Source of the DNA: Glandiceps talaboti
Lineage: Eukaryota > Hemichordata > Enteropneusta > Spengelidae
Assembly: GCF_964340395.1 (NCBI RefSeq)
Contig: NC_135554.1
Coordinates: forward strand, 28,575,130 to 28,639,129
Length of the DNA: 64,000 nucleotides
Reading direction: 5' to 3'
Positions 1 to 11,660 of this stretch are shown here, piece after piece (position 1 is the first letter of the stretch; every line of letters begins with the position of its first letter). The notes beneath the pieces were generated by a model. The model did not search any database and was not told the DNA's origin. It saw only the letters and a program-made list of their open reading frames with translations. The position numbers and the translations under genes are program-made.

Positions 1-424
1 AACTTCGAACCTATCTCTGTTATCCATCGGAGAATATTATCACAGGATGTGAATATTCTATTATTCTATTTGAATTTCATACACACTATTTGTTTGTCTT
101 GGATATGTAGACACTATCCTTCACATTTCCTGTATATTTTTTTGAGTTGAGTTCAGCTGATTTTGTAAGTGAAACAGAGAGTGTGGTATGAAAAGAGACT
201 CAAGGGCCAGGATTGTAATCATAAAATCCACTCTTACTACGACTAGTTGATGAATTAACAAATTCTTCCTCGTCTGCATGTTCTTCATTTTACTTAGACT
301 ACATGTGTTTGTAGTATTGAATAATGTGCTAATTGTCTGTTGATACAAATCAACCAGCAACACGGGAAGCGCTAAGGCATTTCCATGGTATAAATATCAT
401 TAGTATTGTAAAAAGTGTCTTTCT

Positions 425-3302
425 TCAAGGTTTTCCGTTGCCTTCAACATCTCTCGAATCATACCGTTCTAAACGAGCCTGTCTTTTGGCTGCTGGTGAT
501 GTATTACCATAAGGATCCGAATATAAGGACTTTTCAATGGATTCCTCCAGGAGACTTTGAGATTTCTCCATACGATGGGGGCTACTGCCCCGATATTGGT
601 CCCCTCTTGCTGGTGACCTTAGTTGAATATGATCTTCGCTTTTGGTTTTCACTGGTCTTCTGATTGCAGGTTTCATAGTCTGTGGTGAATACTTTGCTCT
701 CGGTACATCTAATTGACTGAAAGTTTCAGGCGACGTCATTTGTCGCTGTAGACGATGCAGTGAAGATGCACTATGAGGGCGCTCTAACCTAGGTGGTGCT
801 ACTAAACGAGATTTTGAAGAACCGGGTACGTCTTCCTCACTGATAGATTCCTGTCTATATTGATCTCTCATTGGACGCCGACGAAATTCAAGACGTTCTT
901 TAGCCGATGGCACATCTTCTTCACTGATGGATTCTTGTTTCATATACTCCTTTGCCCATGCACGCTCAAAATCAAAACGGGATTGAGATGGCGGAGGAGT
1001 TTTTTCTTCCTCACTTATAGAGTCCTGCCGTGGCATTTGTTCAATTATTTCTGGCACTGAAAACTGTTTCCGCGGATGTGGTCGATTTTGTGACTTTCGA
1101 GACATATCAGATCCAGGTTGGGATAATCCCCTCGATGAATATTTGAAATATCTTGGCCGAGGAGGTTGTTGACCTTTGCTGTAGTCCTCATCACTGGTAC
1201 TCTCCTGAGGTAGAAGTCGTTTTGGCCTGACACTCATTTCTTTGCGTTTCTCAGAATAGAAAGATTTGGCATCCCTTGTTTCAGAACCACGTCCAGGAGG
1301 AATTTTGGTAGGATAAGGTGGTGCCTTTCCCTCCCATGTCTTACTGCTTTCTTGTCTCAGGTATTCCTCCTCGATGCTGTCTTGTGGAACAAGTCTATGT
1401 GGTCTTTCAGAGTACCTAGGTGGTCGAGGGTGATAATCTTCTTCTCTCGACGAGTCTCTCTCCAAAGTTGGTCTTCTATGTTCAAAACTAGCACTACGTT
1501 CAGTGTATGGTACTTCTAACATTTTCCGTTCGACGAGTGGATCACTGTGTTGTTTTCTTTGAAGATACAATCTACCTTTTGATATCGACGTTCTCACGCG
1601 TATATGTGGCGGATCATCAAACATCGAGTCTTGTCGCATAAATTCTTTGAACAAAGCATCAGTTTTCTCGTCTATACTATAGTCTCGTTTTGTGAGACTG
1701 TAGTCAAATCTATCATCTCTGTCTTTTCTGAAGAAGCGACCTATACGACCAGCAACGCGATCTCCAAAAGAGTCTGATCGTTTCATTTTCGGCTTTTGAT
1801 CATTTGGTGATTCATATGCTGATGTTTGTGAATCAGCCTCACTCTCATCTTCCGGGAAACTGAAACTGTCGTAAAGGGCACCAGATTTCCCCTCGGCTGT
1901 AAATTCCCGTCTCTTTTTGGATGCTGTGCGAGGGTCATCTCTTGCTCGGAATACAACCTCTGTGCGTCCATCTTTATTGAAATATCGTCTTTTCGAAGTT
2001 GCAAATTTATCTTTTATTCCTTCACTTGGGATCTCTTTAATTGGGCTGATTTCTGTTGATGTATGACTTGGGTAACTTGTACTCTCGATACTTGTACTGT
2101 CTCGATCGCTGGAGGCGTATAACGCCCTCTTCTGAAGAGTAGTAAGTATTGGTCTGTGTTGTTGCTGTTCTATTGATGCATATCCACTATCTGCTTGCAT
2201 CTGTTTCAATTTACTCGTTCCGTCTTTTTCATAAGAACTGTCACCACCCCTGCTACGTTCAGAAGTGTCGGATTCCTCTGTGCTAATGGAACTAAATGCA
2301 TAATCTAAACTATCATCCTTGGTTCTTGAAAGACGTGGCCGTTGAACGGTCAACCTGTTCTTGTCCTCTGGTTCTTGTTGCTTTTCAACCTTCTTCTTGA
2401 TTTTCCCAGACTCAGCAGTCGTTTCGTAATATGTAAATTCGGCTTCGATGCCAGTGTGATTAGTCTGACTGTTTTCTGATAACTTCAGATCTTCCCTGCT
2501 CATACTTGCTGGCACAACTGTATCAGGCTCTGATGTCACAGAGGACCCATTAGAATCTTCTTGCTCCAGTGTTGTCCGTAGATGCCATAATTCGCGATAA
2601 TCCTTAGCTGTGATTGTTTTCCGTTCAATTCTCTCTGGGCTTGTTGTTCCTTCTTCGATAGCAATTTCCGGTGGAGGGCCAATAACCTTAATCTTGTACT
2701 CTTCTGCTTCATCTCTTTCGATTCCTAGATCAGGCAGGTCTGAGTTGTGTTCTTCATCCCAATCTTTTTTAGGTTTTTCTTTGAGTGAAGGTTTCTCGTG
2801 TTTTTTGAGGTCTCCAAAGCTTGTCACAGTTTCTGTATGTTTAAAACTGGATACGGAGATATCGCCATTTTGTTTAATATCACTATCAAGACTAACGGCC
2901 TGTTGAGGAATATCACGTGTCCGTTTTCGTACATTTTGCCCATTATCAAGACTTACATGTTTAGCCACTTTGGTTGAAAATGCCCTAGGGGCGCTATTCG
3001 CTTTTAATATACTCTCCAGGTCATCTTCAAGTTCGTCTGCACTGTGATGAACCTGTACAGCAACTTCTGTGGTATGTGGCGTAGCATGTGTCGGTGAGGG
3101 CGTACTAGCCAACTCTACATCTTCCAGCTCTGACGTAGACGGTTTCAAATTGTCCGTTTTATCATGTTCGGAGAGCTCTGAGACATATGCAATTTCTTCC
3201 ATGCTATCATTAGTTGTTTCCATGGATGCAGTAATTAATGCGTTACTAGGTGTCTTACTGATGCGGGCGTTTTTCAGATGATGAAAGTCCCCTTCTGTAT
3301 AC
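425..3302 (-). CDS. Terminal coding exon: disordered cytoplasmic tail with RQxS-acidic repeats
   Basis: The acceptor is TTTGTTTAG before GTATAC (3303-3305); the first base completes an Arg codon from the previous exon, followed by 958 residues and a TGA at 425-427. Composition is charged and S/E/R/K/P rich with no hydrophobic segment, so the protein is probably disordered. A recurring motif of basic residues, Q, D or E, S, then acidic residues appears at about 1612-1655 (FMRQDSMFDD), 1430-1460 (ERDSSREEDY), 1348-1400 (VPQDSIEEEYLRQESS), 1186-1220 (PQESTSDED), 1001-1041 (PRQDSISEEE), 908-945 (KQESISEED) and 826-862 (RQESISEED). R at -3 with acidic +2/+3 fits basophilic kinase plus CK2-type sites. 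A basic amphipathic stretch (GRIGRFFRKDRDDR, about 1715-1755) could touch the membrane or a partner. The protein ends VEGNGKP with no PDZ-type C terminus. Function unknown. Confidence 0.92.
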
Positions 3303-3820
3303 CTAAACAAATTAAGAAACCCCGAAATTATGTTAGTTTGAATTTATATGTATTTTTGTCGGATATCATTTCCTATGATCTTTTTGAAGGAAAGAAGTAA
3401 AAGAGTACGGTGGACCTTAGATAGAAACATTAAAATACAATGACAATACGATGGTCATAAGTTTCTCCTTATCAGTTCAGTTTATATAGGGGAGAAAGAC
3501 AGACGGAGATAAGATTTAAACAAGGAAAAAAAATTATAGCTTCCCACTCATAAAATTAAATCTCTTTAATAGATCTAAGTAATGGATTGCAAAAAACGGC
3601 CTCCAACCTGTGCTCACTGTATATATTTCATGTCAGTTTTTCAGAAGATGCACGTTCAAGCAATGCTCTATAAAATAAGACGCTGGAATCTATTCAACAA
3701 TATATGACGATATTTCAACATGTGTATCGTTCGAAATAGTAAGGGCAATATGACGATGGTGTCATAGGCTTGAGATAGTGTTACAACTTGTTGTATTGTT
3801 ATAAGGGTTTCCAATTTATT

Positions 3821-3861
<41 letters not shown>

Positions 3862-3867
3862 TATATA

Positions 3868-3992
3868 ACAGTATCAAGGAAGATACACAGGAGCCGTTAG
3901 CTGTTGCGACCATCAGACGACAAAATCGTTTGATGATCGCAACAGCGTGAAACACTGTGTAACGGCTCCTGTGTATCTTACTTGATACTGCA
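3868..3992. mobile_element. Foldback MITE inserted in a TA repeat
   Basis: Two arms pair almost perfectly around a CAAAA loop: CAGTATCAAG and AAGATACACAGGAGCCGTTA on the left match the reverse complement at the right end. The right arm carries about 13 extra bases between GCCGTTA and the GCTGTTGCG segment. The element sits between two (TA)n tracts (about 3826-3857 and 4008-4073), as expected for a TA-targeting element or for one whose duplicated TA later expanded. No coding potential. Confidence 0.75.
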
Positions 3993-4004
3993 TTATGTAT
4001 ACCG

Positions 4005-4007
<3 letters not shown>

Positions 4008-4073
<66 letters not shown>
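4008..4073. repeat. (TA)n microsatellite
   Basis: An uninterrupted TA run of about 66 bp directly downstream of the foldback element; a shorter one (about 3826-3857) lies on its other side. Confidence 0.95.
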
Positions 4074-4077
<4 letters not shown>

Positions 4078-4356
4078 TATAATTGTCTCAATGGAGAGAA
4101 CAGTGTTCGATGCAATATTAGTAGCAGAGCATTATAGACTTAATTAAAAAGAATAAGGACGTTATAAGTCGTTACTCGGAGTTTCACACTTCCTCAACGA
4201 CCATCAGAAGACTATTTGGTTGCTTTTTCTAGGACAACTGTCACATAATTATAATAGCAAATGCGTGGCTATGGAAACACAAGTCGTTATTACTGTAGTC
4301 AAGACACTACTAAAAGCCTCAGGCAGTCGATGTTCATACACATGATTGCATCTTAC

Positions 4357-4528
4357 CTGGTAACAGCGGTATACTGTGATTCTTTGGTTTGCAATTTGAT
4401 TTGGAAAGACACGTGTCTTGGTGAATCAGGAGACCCTCCACTGTCCTGTAGTTCCGTGACATCGATTGGCCCCTCCGTTAAATCGGCGGAATAAGCCGTC
4501 GGTGGACCGGTCTCGTCATCAACCGATT
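4357..4528 (-). CDS. Internal exon, juxtamembrane tail
   Basis: 172 nt between a TTTTAG acceptor and the donor CAG/GTAAGA. It enters in phase 2 (G from the previous exon makes GAA) and leaves with AG, which completes Arg with the first base of the terminal exon. The translation starts ESVDDETGPPTAYSADL and ends with KESQYTAVTR. It is acidic, S/T/P rich and hydrophilic, consistent with cytoplasmic linker. Both phases match the neighbouring exons. Confidence 0.87.
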
Positions 4529-4962
4529 CTAAAATCAAAATTAACGTTGGCTAAATAAAATCTATATAGGATTCGCTTTAAATAGTGATCACGAGACAAG
4601 TTATTATTTTGGTATTAATAAATCGATGAATATGCGAAATCCATCATTACATCAATAATCATGGCCCAGATCCTGAACACAGTCCAGCAGAAAATGCTCA
4701 AGTAATTTAAATATACAATATTTCTCTTAAAATTTAGTGATGATAATTTTACGTGTAATGTCAACAATACTATCACTGGATTCTCTGAAAACTTCCACAC
4801 AAAATATTGTGTCACATTCGCCAATTTCTCTCATGACAAGTATATATAGAGAGAACAACCAGTTAATGTGAAATCTTAACGTGTAGCATGCATTTGTGGG
4901 TTTCTCAAATGGTATAAGTCAACTATTTAGATTAATATTGATGGAGTTATGTGACCTTTTAC

Positions 4963-5042
4963 CTTGTAAATGTCTGTAAGTATTGCCTGTAAGTGGGTAG
5001 CCTTCTATATCTCCGGCCCCGTCTTCGTGTAATGACTTTTGG
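4963..5042 (-). CDS. Internal exon, juxtamembrane tail
   Basis: 80 nt with acceptor ATTTCAG and donor AAG/GTAAAAG. Read in the frame set by the 7.3 kb exon it gives S-QKSLHEDGAGDIEGY followed by PLTGNTYRHLQ, with one G left to complete the first Glu of the next exon. The other frames do not join the neighbours, so this frame is supported by phase on both sides. Confidence 0.83.
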
Positions 5043-5256
5043 CTGAAATAAATAAATCACTGTGTTCAGATAAATAGGTCAATGTTAGTGTTACATGACG
5101 CGCTATAATGGATGAATATTACATATGTACTGTGTACGTCTTGAAATCGCTAATGTGCACGGTATTAGTTACTCTCTCATCAACAACATTCTGACATTTA
5201 GTTTCCTTAACTTTGCTTTTTATAGTCTCCTTTATTTTCTTAAATTTATATTTCTT

Positions 5257-5634
5257 AATGTGGCACAAGCTGAGTTTATAAGCTTTTTACTCGAGTGAAA
5301 ATACTTATATAAAACTTCGATTTAACTATTCTAGTACAATGTTAATGTAATTGTATGTCTTTTATGACGTTATAATTATCTTCCAGCATTGTTAGAACAG
5401 TTGATTGCATCTTAAGCTTAGGTATTTCCTCGACACTTATTATACGTACATATATATACGCTTATATTAAATTACGTCATCAGATCTTTTATAAGTTAAA
5501 TATCAGGTTTGAGTTCAGTCAATTGTAAGCGGTAGTTAAGTATGCTTCAGTAAGTACACTACTGCGAGCACTTTTTAATTATGTAGCAAATATTGCGCCA
5601 AAAATGAAAATAAAATCGGCTTGTGCCACTTTAA
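5257..5634 (+). mobile_element. TTAA-flanked MITE, copy 1 (piggyBac-like ends)
   Basis: The left end TTAA then TGTGGCACAAGC and the right end GCTTGTGCCACT then TTAA form 11-12 bp terminal inverted repeats with a matching TTAA on each side. The interior of about 350 bp is AT-rich and non-coding. Diverged copies lie at 23873-24225 and, reversed, at about 62500-62795. TTAA duplication is typical of piggyBac-type transposition; assignment to that superfamily is inference. Confidence 0.72.
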
Positions 5635-5819
5635 TTTTGTACGTATAGGAATCACATATACAATTTACACTTAACGTGAAATGCATCTCGGAACTAAGAC
5701 TGATACTTTGTTCAACAAAACCCCAACTCATTCTCAGGTAAAATCAAGAAAAAATATCTGAGGTCACCGTACAAATTTTGTAAACAGAAGTCAAAATGTT
5801 ATCAAATTTAACCATTTTA

Positions 5820-5862
5820 GAATCTAATATGGCCGCCTAATCTAATATGGCCGCCTAATTTT
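5820..5862. repeat. Short tandem duplication
   Basis: The segment AATCTAATATGGCCGCCT occurs twice in immediate succession within the intron between the 4.96 and 7.32 kb exons. Nothing else recognisable was seen from 5640 to 7040. Confidence 0.8.
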
Positions 5863-7048
5863 GTGTTAATCTATGGGAAAATAAAAGATTATCGTTTAAT
5901 TTCCCATAAAAAAGATGATGAATCCAAATTTCTTTTACTATTTCAGGAGGACCAGAAGCAAGTTTCCGTATGAGAAAGTTTGGAGAGATTTTTTAAGAAA
6001 TTTGATTTTCAATAAAATTCGTCCCCAATGGAGGTGCATTCTATCTTAAAGGCCAACGTCAGAGTACTGGAATGCTGTCTGACAGTGTTATCAAAACACA
6101 CAAAAAGAATATTCCTAGCATATCACTCCCCTAAATCGGATAACTAAAACTGTGACAATCCGGGATAAAATCCAAGTCTTGAAACCCTTACACTAACATT
6201 CCAATTTCAGTATTTACGAGTTGCGACTTTGCGTCCATGCGTCTCAAAGATAATGTTTCAATGGGACTGCAAGCTTTCGGAAACTTTGTCAACTCTAATG
6301 CCATGTTTTTCTTTTTTATTACAAGAAGCCAATTTCATAACAGCTGATAGCCATATGTATATTTATTAGCAAAACAATCCAACTTGAAATTACATAGTTG
6401 AAAGAAAGAATGTTTTGAAGTGAAAGCTTATTTACCACGTATGTAAGTTTTTGTGGAAATATTTCACGATAGTCTCTGAGTTCGGTAATTGATACGTGTA
6501 GTACACTGTTACACTATGCCAAATACACTTAGCGAATTGAATTACATCGTATATATGGGTCATTTATTTCGATAGGTGAAGTAATTTCGTGAATGAGATC
6601 TAAACCGATGTTTACATATACAGTTTTCAGTAAATATGACGTCATAGCTGTATAGTACTGAAGATGAATAGTAATCTTTCTGATTGCATTCTATATATGG
6701 TAATCTAAAATATTTTCAAGATCTCAAATTGTAGATTGAACAAGTCTTCGTACCCCCCCCCCTCATACTTCCGTGTAACTAATAATATGTGAAATGGATC
6801 AATATATACTATTTGACCCAGAGGTAAAGGTCATGGTTAAACATAAAAATGCTAGCAGAAAAGTCATATCTGATATTATTTCGACAAGTCACGTCTCCTT
6901 GTTCCTTTGCTTCTTTAACATGAAAGAAAAACAACAGTCTCAGAATGGATGCATTTTACACTAAATATGGCTTCTGTTTTATAAAAAGAAAGGTACACAC
7001 CAAAACTAACTAGGGAGCCTGTAAATGGGACGTGTTCCCGTTGGTCTT

Positions 7049-7051
7049 CCA

Positions 7052-7135
<84 letters not shown>

Positions 7136-7138
7136 ATC
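7049..7138. repeat. (AAAT)n microsatellite
   Basis: About 22 uninterrupted copies of AAAT/AATA in the same intron, possibly the A-rich tail of an old retroposon just upstream (inference). Confidence 0.95.
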
Positions 7139-7319
7139 AACCAATCTTGTTGTTTTTTTGCTATGTTTATTAATGTTTTGCACGATTTAAGTGATATTAG
7201 CTGTACTTAAATACCTCGAACGGTGACACTTCGAACTCCAAAGTAATAATTTTGGAAGACATATGCTGGAGAAACGATGAATAAATGTCTTCGAGCTTTA
7301 AAGAACATCTTTATCTCAC

Positions 7320-7442
7320 CTGTCAGGTAGGCCATCTCTTAACTTCTTTCCTAATTGTACATCGTCCAGAGCTTCCTTCGGAGCAGGTCTGTACGGTGGC
7401 CTTTGATAGTCTATTGGAAATTTCTTGAAGAAGGCTTGCTGT
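7320..7442 (-). CDS. Internal exon, basic juxtamembrane segment
   Basis: 123 nt, acceptor CCTTCGCAG, donor CAG/GTGAGA. Its first base completes an Arg begun in the transmembrane exon. The translation QQAFFKKFPIDYQRPPYRPA continues with PKEALDDVQLGKKLRDGLPD. The aromatic-basic-proline run lies just inside the membrane and could bind lipid or a partner (inference). It leaves AG to make Ser with the next exon. Confidence 0.88.
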
Positions 7443-7606
7443 CTGCGAAGGTAATGTACAGAAAACAAAAATCTAAAAAATGACTCAATGACAAGCTTAG
7501 AAACTTCGAGACAACATACTTCAAAACAATCGTTATATGTCTAACTATGGACTTATTTTTACCTTCATTGAGGAAAGTTGTAATAATTTAGGGATGAAAA
7601 GTCTAT

Positions 7607-7652
7607 CTACGTAGTGTATGTGTATGTGTATGTGTATGTGTATGTATGCAAG

Positions 7653-7696
<44 letters not shown>

Positions 7697-8170
7697 AGTC
7701 TTAAGATGCATGCTATATCTTAAGAATGCATGCTTTAAATTCAATATAATTTGGTACATACACTGATGGTAACAAAGTCCATGTGCCATATACGTTTTGA
7801 TAATGTAGCTTTTAGTTGTTTTAGTTTTAGATTTGCATAATTAGTGATTTTCAGTAATTAGGCTAAATCTTAAGAATGCACATTTCAAATTCAATATAAT
7901 TTACTGCATACATCAACCATAACAAAGTGCATAGCTGCTAAAAAGCTTTGTGATTTAGCTTTTACTTGAGTCATTTGCATAATTGATAATTTTCAGTAAT
8001 TAGACTATATCTTAAAAATGAACTCTTCTAATTCAACTATATTTGATACATACTTCAAACATAACTAATAGCATATGTTCTGTTGCATTCGAACAATTAT
8101 TGTGTGTAGGAACGAAAATGTAAAGACTTTGACCTTACGGAAGGCATTCAGTTTAAATCTGGTTTTGTTC
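7607..8170 (-). mobile_element. Tandem-core element family, copy A
   Basis: Reverse orientation. It begins with a (TATGTG)n/(GTCT)n microsatellite (7607-7696), then about three ~145 bp core units marked by AATTAGGCTAAATCTTAAGA variants (7690-8040). It ends with CCTTACGGAAGG and ATTCAGTTTAAATCTGGT (about 8133-8163), the same outer end as copies B and D. Non-coding. Confidence 0.7.
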
Positions 8171-10260
8171 TGTGTTGCTGACATGATATCTAGTGGTGCT
8201 GCCAGTGTAATTCAAAGAAGACAACTGCTTAATATACACTTCGAGCGCTTATACAATAAATAGTGTATAATAATTAGTATTTCGGATATTTATAGGCTCA
8301 GTAAACACTGTACTCTTAGTTACACATACGGACTCCATTATTTTGTTAATTAAGAAATAGTTGAAAGAAGGTTAGTCTATTTTCCTTGACATGATTTCCA
8401 GCATACTGAACGGGTATATTGATTTAACGAAATTTTAATAACATGTTTGGCCCCGCGTATCAAATTAGACAGTCCGAAAAACGTAACTACACTGGTAATT
8501 TGCATATCTGTGACGTCATCTATTTGAATATACATTTTAACTCGATCAAACACATTTGTCATAATTACGGAAACACCATTGTTCTTGATACATTTTAAAT
8601 TTTCAACCATTTCATCACGTGTCCCTAAGTACTTATTATGATCATTATTTCCATCCCGGAATATATCGTAAAATACATTCACTATTTAATGCATTGTGTT
8701 AAAATAAAAATTGTGACAACAATTTATATTTATCATTATAATAAACCTGTTAATTCTTGAAAACTTTTATATTAATTTCAAGACTAGATGACATGAGAAA
8801 TGAAAACGTCCTAACAAACTAAAGCCCATAAGTAGTAGAGCCAACTAGGGTTAAAATACCGTGTATGACATCATACTAGAAATAAATGGCCAATTATATT
8901 TCTTGAAAGATGGCCGAACTTTGTAAATTTATCAATAAATAACGGTTATTGCAACTACGTCATAATGGTAGTCCCTGGCATATTCAGTCTCCTAAGACAT
9001 TAGCTCATGATAAGACATTTCCGATAAGCGATATGGAAATGGCAATTGGTTCAGCTAACATGATACTAAAAATATACCTTGTACTTTGCCCACAGCTTGA
9101 GCTCGAATTTCTGTATTTCACTTTCTTTTATAGATAACACTTATCGAAATACAAAATATACAATCTGATCAGTATCATAAATGTATGGACTACTTCTTAA
9201 TTCATGCCAGGTGATTTTTCTATATACTGTCTGATTTAGACTTCTCCGATGTCAGAATTCCATTTTAACAAATGTTAAAGGCAATTTACTGCAACCTCTA
9301 AACGTGCAGTATGCTCTGTTGACATTTACAAATTTCACCGTGCCGTAAAATTCCATCTCACCCGTTGATTAAAAGACACGCTTTCATTGTGCTGAGCTCT
9401 AAATGAATGAACTTTGGCATTTTATGACCCTGTTAGTAAGCTATCAGTCCTTGTCCGATGCAATCTTCTTGCCTAGTCAAACAATATTTGTGACTATATA
9501 TGACGTTTGATTGATAAACAATAGTTTTACAAGCAAATTTTACAAGATATTTTTTTTATACTTTATGTAAAAGGGTGATGAAAGAATTCAAGGACGCCAT
9601 GTAATTGTGAAGTGAATGTATTTTCTATGTGAATTTTATATAAATCGTGTTTCTTCAAATTGCGTTATTGATAACAAAAACAATGTTGACTAAAACTGTT
9701 CATCAGTTTGGTAGATCAAATGATTTACAAAGTATGTAACTCACACACAGTTCAAAGTTTTTAGCATTGAGCTTTCGATCTGTCTTGATCAACGATCCTC
9801 ATCAGAATGACAACTTCCACAGTTACAGACACGGTTACCCTGAACTGCTTGAATGTGCGTTATAATGTTAAGTTTTATTCTCACCAAATTTCATATTGTA
9901 AGACTAGAAGTAAAGATTTAAACTTTAATCATCTAAAGAACCTTATTTATACAAAATATAGAACAGAACAAAATTGTTGCAGGGAATAGTAATGCACTTC
10001 AATACTTTGAAAAATGGCCGCTGGTTTTACAAGTAACTGAAGTGTTGACTCATACAGGGCACAGGTGATTGTTTTGGATAGATGTACAAAGTAACCTTTA
10101 TTTTGTGAGGCATCTTTATTATATTTGATTTTCATGTTTGCTCCTAAGGATTGTTACGGAAACTTTCCTCGAACAATGGCAACTAAAAAAAGAGAAAACA
10201 AGATGTAAATGGAAACAATGTTGTTGACAGCAAGGCTGATTATTTGATTTAGTGTCAAAC
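8171..10260. other. Intron, no gene seen
   Basis: AT-rich sequence between copy A and the SINE. No exon-like segment with paired splice sites was found on either strand. The segment at about 9735-9805 (GCATTGAGCTTTCGATC and TCAACGATCCTCATCAGA) resembles the ends of dispersed invertebrate repeats but I could not assign it. Confidence 0.5.
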
Positions 10261-10267
10261 ATTAATT

Positions 10268-10530
10268 GGGTTGTCGGTGGCCAAGTGGTTAAACCACTTG
10301 CCTTTTACCACTGCAGTCGGGGTTCGAACCCCATTCAGGGTTCGATTAAATTTACCCCGCTGTAAGTAAGAAGAGTGTCGTTCAGTTTGACTCTACCGAA
10401 CAACGCAGGTTTTCCCCGGGTACTCCGGTTTCCTCCTGCATTAACACTGAACCCATGAGGGATGGCCCCCACTGGACTTCTTGGGAGACAAGTGTTTAAA
10501 TGCTTAAAGAACTATCCAGTATAAATAAAG

Positions 10531-10570
<40 letters not shown>
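10268..10570 (+). mobile_element. tRNA-derived SINE
   Basis: Box A TGGCCAAGTGG at 10278-10288 and box B GGTTCGAACCC at 10321-10331 have the spacing of an internal pol III promoter. A tRNA-unrelated body follows (including GTTTTCCCCGGGTACTCCGG near 10411), then an (ATT)n tail (about 10533-10570). The acceptor stem does not close, so this is not a functional tRNA. The body block resembles SINE central domains shared across invertebrates (inference from memory of such elements). Confidence 0.8.
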
Positions 10571-10571
<1 letters not shown>

Positions 10572-11020
10572 GTTACAGTGAAAATTAACTACACTGTTTT
10601 TGGATAGGTCAAAGAATATAATTTTAGTATAATGTTGAATACTCTTCAGTAATTTCATGCTCGTTATAAAATTTGATTCCACTATATATGCTTTTAAGCA
10701 ACACATACATCTCTGGCTTAGCTAACATGATTTTCTATACATCATAACGATAAAACTGCGTTAGAACGACACATCAACAGTTACACAAGGGTGGATTTGT
10801 TTCATAATTCACTGCAGACTTTTAAACGGATATATAATGAAATAATAATTGGTAGCATTTCATACTATGAAGGAGAAGAGAGGAAATCTTGCTGGATCTA
10901 ATCTCCCTAAAGAGTTCTATCGTTTTTAAGATTGACACGCACTATCGCGAATTTTTCTGGGCATTTTTTTATAAACTCTTTATTCGTGTTGGTTTTTAGA
11001 ATCATTCCGTCTGTGTCACA

Positions 11021-11078
11021 TCCTGTCTGTCTGTCTGGCTGTCTGTCTCTCTGTCTCTCTGTCTGTCTGTCTGTCAGC
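11021..11078. repeat. (CTGT)n imperfect microsatellite
   Basis: CTGT units interrupted by CTCT and CTGG variants. Confidence 0.85.
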
Positions 11079-11404
11079 GTATAAGTATCCTTACATAATT
11101 CTAAACCACCCGTGCTATTTAAACCGGCGGCTGACAGTGTTCAACCTTCGGGTATGATTTTTTTAACCGATCAGTCTTGGTAACATTTTTAGGTTTTATA
11201 ATAAGATCTGACAAAGTAGTCCTATATGAAATATTGGTTCGGATGTTACCTTTATCTAATGTTACGGATGTTACCTACTCCAAGGTTTGTTGTCTAGTTG
11301 TCATTTAGTTTTATTTCACATGCTTTCACATAAATGCCCCCCCCCCACTTAATTCTCGGCATATTTATTTCTTAGAATACAACATTAAAGTTCATTCATT
11401 GAAT

Positions 11405-11660
11405 ACTGCGCATGTCCGGCGGAAATATTCTGTTTACTGACAAATACTAAACGTTACATCGTTATCACTATGCCCCTCCCAAGTGTTGACCACCATTTTG
11501 AATTTGGCTAATTACACGACGTTAGAGATAACTTTCGGAAAGCAAGCTATTTCGTAAATTATGTAAATGAGTGTCCCTGGTTAATGGCTAGGTTGTCGTA
11601 GCGTTGACCCCGAGACGCCCATTTGTGAATCGGACGATTGCCGTTAAGTTGATCTTATAT
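11405..11660 (+). repeat. Diverged interspersed repeat, copy 1
   Basis: Shares an ordered series of blocks with 12725-13040: GCGCATG, TTCTGTTTACTGACAAA, CAAGTGTTGACCACCA, TTTGGCTAATTAC and GAATCGGACGATTGCC, all in the same order. The copies look strongly diverged. Two direct copies 1.3 kb apart could be the ends of a small LTR-type element, but no primer-binding site or coding region was seen. Confidence 0.5.

Noticed and set aside
1-424. Polyadenylation signal for the minus-strand gene
   Set aside because: No AATAAA or ATTAAA was seen on the minus strand in the 424 bases after the stop, so the 3' end probably lies outside the window.
10268-10345. Functional tRNA gene
   Set aside because: Box A and box B are present but the arms do not pair into a full cloverleaf, and SINE body sequence follows.
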